The position numbers and the translations under genes were made by a program. From NCBI GenBank assembly GCA_947581755.1, contig CANPVN010000001.1, forward strand, positions 62,001-126,000: 64,000 bases of DNA, in the 5' to 3' direction. The stretch's first letter is position 1. The number at the start of each line of letters is the position of its first letter. Under the pieces are notes generated by a model that worked only from the letters and a program-made list of their open reading frames with translations, was not told where the DNA came from and did not search any database. Source of the DNA: an uncultured Clostridia bacterium. Lineage in GTDB: Bacteria > Bacillota > Clostridia > Christensenellales > Pumilibacteraceae. Positions 59,643 to 64,000 of the stretch are shown one piece after another.

Positions 59643-60743
59643 ATGGCTAAATCTTATTATGATGTTTTGGGAGTCAAGAAAGACGCAACTCAAGACGAAA
59701 TCAAAAGCGCGTATCGAAAACTCGCCAGACAATATCATCCCGATTTGAATCCGAATAATCCCGAGGCTGCAGAGAAATTCAAAGAGATAAGCGAGGCATA
59801 TGATACTTTGGGTGATGAAAAAAAACGCGCCGAGTATGATAATCCCGCTCCTCAATTTAATTTCGGATCCGGCGGCGGAGGAAATGCCGACTTCGGCGGT
59901 TTCGGAAGTTTCGGCAGTTCCATTTTCGGCGATATATTCAATATGTTCGGAGGCGGCAGCGAGCGTACGCAAACTGCCGCAATCGGACGAGATATTAAAA
60001 TCAGCCTTGTACTTACTTTTACCGAAGCGGCTTTCGGCGCGCAAAAAATAGTTTCCTTTAACAGGACGGAGCAATGTTCCTTATGCAAAGGCAACGGCGC
60101 TAAAAACGGAACGGAATATACCAAATGTACGACGTGCGGCGGCACGGGGCGTATAAGACAGACTCAAGAAACTCCCTTCGGAAGAATTGCCAGCGAAAGA
60201 GTTTGTTCTTCATGCGGCGGTACGGGAAGAAAAATAAAGGAATATTGCAGTGAATGCGGTGGTAGGGGCTATATAAAGAAAAAAGCGGAACTCAAATTGA
60301 CACTTCCCGCAGGGCTTGAAAACGGTCAAGTCGTAACCGTTACGGGCGCAGGAGAATACGGAAAAGGCGGCAATGGAGATTTGCTTATTATAATATCGGT
60401 TCAGCCGCATAAGCTTTATGCAAGAAAAGGGAATGATTTATATTTAACAGTGCCCATTACATTGTCTCAGGCAACGTTGGGAGATAAGATATCGATTCCT
60501 TCCCTTACGGATAAAAAAATAACTTTGAATATTCCCGAGTGTACGCAATCGGGTGATGTCGTAAAATTATCCGGACAGGGAATTGTTACCAAAAAAGGTA
60601 CGGGAAATCTTTATGTTACGTTAAATGTCGAAACGCCCAAAAACCTTAATCGTCAGCAAAAAGCCTTACTCAAAGAGTTTGAGGATAGCTTGAAAAAAGA
60701 GCAATACGATAAAGTAAATAAATTCGAGAAAACCTCTCGGTAA
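59643..60743 (+). CDS. dnaJ: Chaperone DnaJ (Hsp40)
   Basis: 366 residues: J domain with HPD (about 34-36), Gly/Phe-rich region (about 75-110), four CXXCXGXG-type zinc repeats ([32 protein letters not shown]) and C-terminal domains. Activates the DnaK ATPase. GGAG 6 bases before the ATG. A strong terminator follows. Confidence 0.97.
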   Translation: MAKSYYDVLGVKKDATQDEIKSAYRKLARQYHPDLNPNNPEAAEKFKEISEAYDTLGDEKKRAEYDNPAPQFNFGSGGGGNADFGGFGSFGSSIFGDIFNMFGGGSERTQTAAIGRDIKISLVLTFTEAAFGAQKIVSFNRTEQCSLCKGNGAKNGTEYTKCTTCGGTGRIRQTQETPFGRIASERVCSSCGGTGRKIKEYCSECGGRGYIKKKAELKLTLPAGLENGQVVTVTGAGEYGKGGNGDLLIIISVQPHKLYARKGNDLYLTVPITLSQATLGDKISIPSLTDKKITLNIPECTQSGDVVKLSGQGIVTKKGTGNLYVTLNVETPKNLNRQQKALLKEFEDSLKKEQYDKVNKFEKTSR

Positions 60744-60771
60744 AAAAATCATATTAAATAATAATAGATAC

Positions 60772-60810
60772 GAAAAACCGTTCTTTTAATCAAAAAGAAC
60801 GGTTTTTTTC
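60772..60810 (+). terminator. Terminator of the dnaK operon
   Basis: AAAAACCGTTCTTTT (60773-60787) pairs with AAAAGAACGGTTTTT, closed by seven T. Confidence 0.92.
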
Positions 60811-60827
60811 GAGCAATCGACGGTAAC

Positions 60828-60860
60828 TTGCTTGTGTTTTAAATTTAAGTATGATAAAAT
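60828..60860 (+). promoter_or_regulatory. Promoter giving a (nearly) leaderless prmA transcript
   Basis: TTGCTT (60828-60833) and TATGAT (60850-60855) at 16 bases give +1 near 60862, five bases before the ATG. With TTGTGT and TAAAAT (60855-60860) at 17 bases, +1 would be the A of the ATG itself. No ribosome site is present in either case. Confidence 0.6.
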
Positions 60861-60866
60861 AAATCT

Positions 60867-61778
60867 ATGAAATATTTACAAGTAAGTATAATCACGACTC
60901 ATGAAGCAGCCGATCTCGTCTCGCTTATTTTGATAGATAACGGTAGTGAAGGGACTGTTATCAAGGATGGGGAAGATATAAAAGAACTTTACAAATCGGG
61001 CATTATTTGGGATTATATCGATAACGAGGTTCTTGAACAGGCAAATCTCCCCGTGACCGTCAGCGGATTTTTTTCCGAGAATTTTGATTTGACTTGTTTG
61101 GAATCGGATTTGTCGGATTTGAAGTCGTATTGCAAAGATTGCGGTTCTTTGGAAATAAGTTTGACAAAAATAGACTCCGAAAATTGGGAAAACGAATGGA
61201 AAAAATATTATAAGCCCATAGAGATAGGTAATGTTTTGATTTTGCCTAAATGGTTGAAATCCGACTCGAATGCGATAACAGTAAAATTGGATCCCGGCAT
61301 GGCTTTCGGAACGGGAAATCATGAAACGACGAGTTTCTGCATTCGACTCATGCAAGAACTTGATTTGAAGAACAAGACGGTATTCGATGTGGGATGCGGT
61401 AGCGGTATTTTGGGCATTACTGCTTCAAAATTGGGAGCAAAATCCGTGTTTATGTCTGACATAGACAATGTTGCAATAGATGCTGCGAGGGAAAATGTGG
61501 CTCTGAATGAAGTAAAAAACATTGAGTTATATACTACCGATACAATTGGTAGTTTCGGTGTTATGGCTGATATAATCATAGCCAATATAACCGTCGATAT
61601 TCTAAAGAAATACAGAGATGAGTTTTGTGAGTATTTGTCGAGCAAAGGAGCGCTTATAGTAAGCGGAATTATTCGCAACAGATTTGAAGAGATAAAAAAA
61701 TTTTTTGAAGAAAAATTCTCATGTTCGGACATTATAACCGGCGGAGAATGGTGCGCTATGCTCATGAGGAAAATATGA
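60867..61778 (+). CDS. prmA: Ribosomal protein L11 methyltransferase
   Basis: 303 residues: substrate-recognition N-terminal domain and SAM-dependent methyltransferase domain (about 125-303) with LDPGMAFGTGNHETT, VFDVGCGSGILGI (SAM motif I) and IIANITVDIL (motif IV). Methylates L11 (uL11). The start has no Shine-Dalgarno. It overlaps rsmE by ATGA. Confidence 0.93.
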   Translation: MKYLQVSIITTHEAADLVSLILIDNGSEGTVIKDGEDIKELYKSGIIWDYIDNEVLEQANLPVTVSGFFSENFDLTCLESDLSDLKSYCKDCGSLEISLTKIDSENWENEWKKYYKPIEIGNVLILPKWLKSDSNAITVKLDPGMAFGTGNHETTSFCIRLMQELDLKNKTVFDVGCGSGILGITASKLGAKSVFMSDIDNVAIDAARENVALNEVKNIELYTTDTIGSFGVMADIIIANITVDILKKYRDEFCEYLSSKGALIVSGIIRNRFEEIKKFFEEKFSCSDIITGGEWCAMLMRKI

Positions 61779-62503
61779 GAAGATTTTATTATGACTTTAT
61801 TCCCGAAGAACAGGTAAGATTTGAAGGTGAACAGTTTATACACCTTGCTTTTGTCTTGAGAGCGAAGAACGGAGATCGCATAACTTTGATTCGTAATGAT
61901 GAGTATGATTATATATATGAAATAATAGATATAGAAAAAAAATTTGCGGAATTAAAATTTATCGAAAAGATCCCCAATAAATGCAATCCTTGTCTTTATG
62001 TGCGCTTATTTGCAGCCTTGGAAAAAGGCGATAAAATGGAATTTGTTGTCCAAAAAGCAGTTGAACTCGGAGTCAGTGAAATTGTTCCGATAAAAACCGC
62101 ATTTTCTCAGGTTAAACCCGAATCAATAAGGATCGAAAGGTTACAAAAGATAGCAAATGAGGCTTGCAAACAATGCGGTAGATCGAAGTCCGCAAAAATA
62201 TCCGATGTTGTTGTTTTTGAAAAAATGAATATCGAAAATACGGATTCCGATTTGGTATGTTTTTTGTACGAAGGAAAGTGTGAATACGATTTATTGGACT
62301 ATTTGAGAAAACAAGATCACTCAAAAATAAAAAGAGTCGATATAATAATAGGCAGTGAAGGCGGTTTCTCGGAAAAGGAAGCGGAATTTTTGAATCGACG
62401 CAAAATTCCTTCTTTGACGTTGGGGGCAAGAATTTTAAGAGCAGAAACGGCGTGCGTTGCGGCATGCTCTGTAATTATGGCGGAAATGGGAGAATTGCGA
62501 TGA
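61775..62503 (+). CDS. rsmE: 16S rRNA (uracil1498-N3)-methyltransferase
   Basis: 242 residues of the SPOUT fold. From ATG 61775 (RRFYYDFIPEEQVRFEGEQFIHLAFVLRAKNGD) the N-terminal PUA-like domain is followed by ALEKGDKMEFVVQKAVELGVSEIVPI and the knot motifs IGSEGGFSEKEAEF and LGARILRAETA. Start taken at the ATGA overlap with prmA; a frame from 61721 lies inside prmA. Confidence 0.95.
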   Translation: MRRFYYDFIPEEQVRFEGEQFIHLAFVLRAKNGDRITLIRNDEYDYIYEIIDIEKKFAELKFIEKIPNKCNPCLYVRLFAALEKGDKMEFVVQKAVELGVSEIVPIKTAFSQVKPESIRIERLQKIANEACKQCGRSKSAKISDVVVFEKMNIENTDSDLVCFLYEGKCEYDLLDYLRKQDHSKIKRVDIIIGSEGGFSEKEAEFLNRRKIPSLTLGARILRAETACVAACSVIMAEMGELR

Positions 62504-63732
62504 AGATTGTTGTCTTTTCGCTCGGGTGCAAAGTCAATCAATATGAAAGTCAAGTTCTTGCGATGAAATTTTTCAATGCGGGATTCGATGTTTCCGAGCA
62601 GCTTGAATTTGCGGATATTTATGTTATAAATACCTGTTCGGTGACGGGCGAGGCAGATAAAAAATCAAGGCAAGCAGTATCTCGGGTGAGGAAATTCAAC
62701 CCCGAAGCGAAAATATATATATGCGGATGCAGCAGCCAAAATTCGAGCGAAGCTTTTTACAAGAAGGAAAATGTTGTCTTTGTAATGGGCACGAACAATA
62801 AAAATCAAATATTTAATCAAGTTATGTCAGACATAAACAGTGGTTTTTCGAAAGATTTTGACTCGTATTCTGAGTTGCCATTGTCCGAGAAAAGCAGAAT
62901 ATATGTTAAAATTCAAGATGGCTGCAATAGATTTTGCTCATACTGTATAGTGCCTTATTTACGTGGTCGAAGTCGTTCGAGAACAATAGACAGTATCAAA
63001 CAAGAAGTGGAAATTCTTGCGACAAAAGCAGATGAAATTGTTCTTACGGGCGTGGATATTTCGGCGTATGGATTGGATATAGGCACGAATTTGACTGAAT
63101 TGTTGAATCAATTAAGCGATATAGCCGTAAGGAAGCGATTGGGGTCTCTTGAGTGCGGTATAGTAGATGAGTCTTTTTTGGAAGCCGTGGCAAAAGCCAA
63201 CGTTTGCGAACATTTTCATTTATCTTTACAAAGCGGCAGCGATGCGGTTTTGAAAAAAATGAACAGACATTATACTACTGCCGAATATAAAGAAAAGGTC
63301 GATTTGATTAAAAAAGTTTTTCCTTGTGCGGGAATTACTACGGATATAATTGCCGGATTCCCCGGAGAGACACAGATGCAACATCTCGAAACGGTGGAAT
63401 TTGCATATAACATAGGTTTTTCCGATATACATGTTTTTCCTTACAGTCAAAGGAAAGGAACCGTTGCAGCCAATATGAAACAAATACCTGTTAGCGAAAG
63501 AGTAGGAAGAGCCAATGAATTGATAAAAGTAAAAAATAATCTCATCGAAAAATTTATCGAAAAAAATTTCGGACGGCAAGAGGAAGTTTTGATAGAAGAA
63601 ACAATCGATGGATATGGAGTTGGGCATACACGCAATTTTTTAAAGGCATATATTCCCAATGCAACAAAAGGTCTATTAAGCGTCACGCTTAAAAATAAAT
63701 TCAATGATGGAATAAAAGGAGAATTATTATGA
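62500..63732 (+). CDS. mtaB: tRNA t6A37 methylthiotransferase MtaB
   Basis: 410 residues. Methylthiotransferase domain with VVFSLGCKVNQYESQ and CSVTGEAD cysteines for the second cluster, radical SAM motif CNRFCSYCIVP (about residue 145), and a TRAM domain at the C terminus. Converts t6A to ms2t6A in tRNAs that read ANN codons, so it uses the product of TsaBE. Start at the ATGA overlap with rsmE. Confidence 0.94.
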   Translation: MKIVVFSLGCKVNQYESQVLAMKFFNAGFDVSEQLEFADIYVINTCSVTGEADKKSRQAVSRVRKFNPEAKIYICGCSSQNSSEAFYKKENVVFVMGTNNKNQIFNQVMSDINSGFSKDFDSYSELPLSEKSRIYVKIQDGCNRFCSYCIVPYLRGRSRSRTIDSIKQEVEILATKADEIVLTGVDISAYGLDIGTNLTELLNQLSDIAVRKRLGSLECGIVDESFLEAVAKANVCEHFHLSLQSGSDAVLKKMNRHYTTAEYKEKVDLIKKVFPCAGITTDIIAGFPGETQMQHLETVEFAYNIGFSDIHVFPYSQRKGTVAANMKQIPVSERVGRANELIKVKNNLIEKFIEKNFGRQEEVLIEETIDGYGVGHTRNFLKAYIPNATKGLLSVTLKNKFNDGIKGELL

Positions 63733-64000
63733 GAAACAATTGTGTTTTTTGCGCAATTATGGACGGAGAGATTCCCTCTCAAAAGGTCTATGAGGATGAG
63801 AAGTTTATAATAATCAAAGACATCAATCCCAAGGCAAAGTTGCATTATTTGTGCATTCCCAAAAACCACTACAAACTGTTGGAGCAAATGACGGAAGAAG
63901 ATTTGGATAACATACGTTATATTTTTAAAAAAATTCCGGAATTAAAAAAGGAATTGGGATTGGAAAACGGCTATAGAATAATTATAAATCAGGGTGACGA
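63729..64000 (+). CDS. hinT: HIT-family protein, 5' part
   Basis: The gene runs off the right edge; 90 codons are visible. CVFCAIMDGEIPSQKVYEDEKFIIIKDINPKAKLHYLCIPKNHYKLL is the standard HinT (HIT) N terminus with zinc-type CxxC and the H-x-L-x-I-P strand. The catalytic H-x-H-x-H lies beyond the window. HinT hydrolyses nucleoside phosphoramidates. ATGA overlap with mtaB. Confidence 0.9.
   Translation, partial: MRNNCVFCAIMDGEIPSQKVYEDEKFIIIKDINPKAKLHYLCIPKNHYKLLEQMTEEDLDNIRYIFKKIPELKKELGLENGYRIIINQGD

Overview
The window is an AT-rich, densely packed stretch of a Gram-positive, Clostridia-type (Firmicutes) chromosome. The assignment rests on the HrcA/CIRCE and CtsR heat-shock circuits, mcsA-mcsB-clpC, an energy-conserving Rnf complex (anaerobic metabolism), the paired radical-SAM/DUF2344 genes, and PdaB-like and SpoIVFB-like proteins that hint at present or ancestral sporulation. 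Many genes overlap by ATGA or TAATG, so most of the window reads as a chain of operons with translational coupling. I saw no rRNA, tRNA, CRISPR array or transposase.

Layout. 0-1.8 kb: the end of a subtilase gene, a cysteine desulfurase (minus strand) and a DUF3343 protein. 1.8-6.2 kb: nth, obgE, a fused nadD-yqeK, rsfS and a PAP2 phosphatase. 6.2-7.2 kb: an FMN riboswitch in front of ribU. 7.2-12.1 kb: tsaE, yhbY, tsaB, rimI, an alpha/beta hydrolase, a membrane-anchored murF and a fabG-type reductase. 12.2-15.6 kb (minus): a 1129-residue surface protein with four related domains. 15.7-22.2 kb: two half-size TSUP transporter genes, the second reading without a stop into rnfC, then rnfD-G-E-A-B. 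22.3-27.1 kb: a DUF421 protein, a PdaB-like deacetylase, a double-OB SSB-like protein, and an SH3-containing membrane protein. 27.3-30.4 kb: ppx, maf and a degenerate MreB-like gene. 30.6-36.9 kb: minD, a divergent minE, a small membrane protein with a SpoIVFB-like protease, a DUF4132-like protein, and the radical-SAM/DUF2344 pair. 37.2-39.1 kb (minus): groESL. 39.2-47.4 kb: dCMP deaminase, ctsR-mcsA-mcsB-clpC, hpf, pgi and pgk.

47.6-55.5 kb is the accessory region. It holds a sigma-70 family factor, a membrane protein that looks like its partner, and an array of lipoprotein genes. Three of the lipoprotein genes are preceded by a conserved intergenic module (terminator-like hairpin plus promoter-like block). 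Three of the lipoproteins share a domain of about 110 residues, and one is a mosaic of two others, with a 246-bp segment almost identical to an earlier gene. This is the best candidate for something undescribed. 55.8-64 kb returns to housekeeping genes: an XRE regulator, hrcA-grpE-dnaK-dnaJ behind a CIRCE-type operator, prmA-rsmE-mtaB, and the start of a HIT-family gene.

Functional themes are proteostasis (two heat-shock regulons and ClpC), ribosome assembly and translation quality (obgE, rsfS, yhbY, tsaB/E, rimI, hpf, prmA, rsmE, mtaB), membrane energetics (Rnf), cell shape and division (minDE, MreB-like, murF), and a rapidly changing cell-surface repertoire. All family assignments are from motif recognition by eye; no database search was possible.
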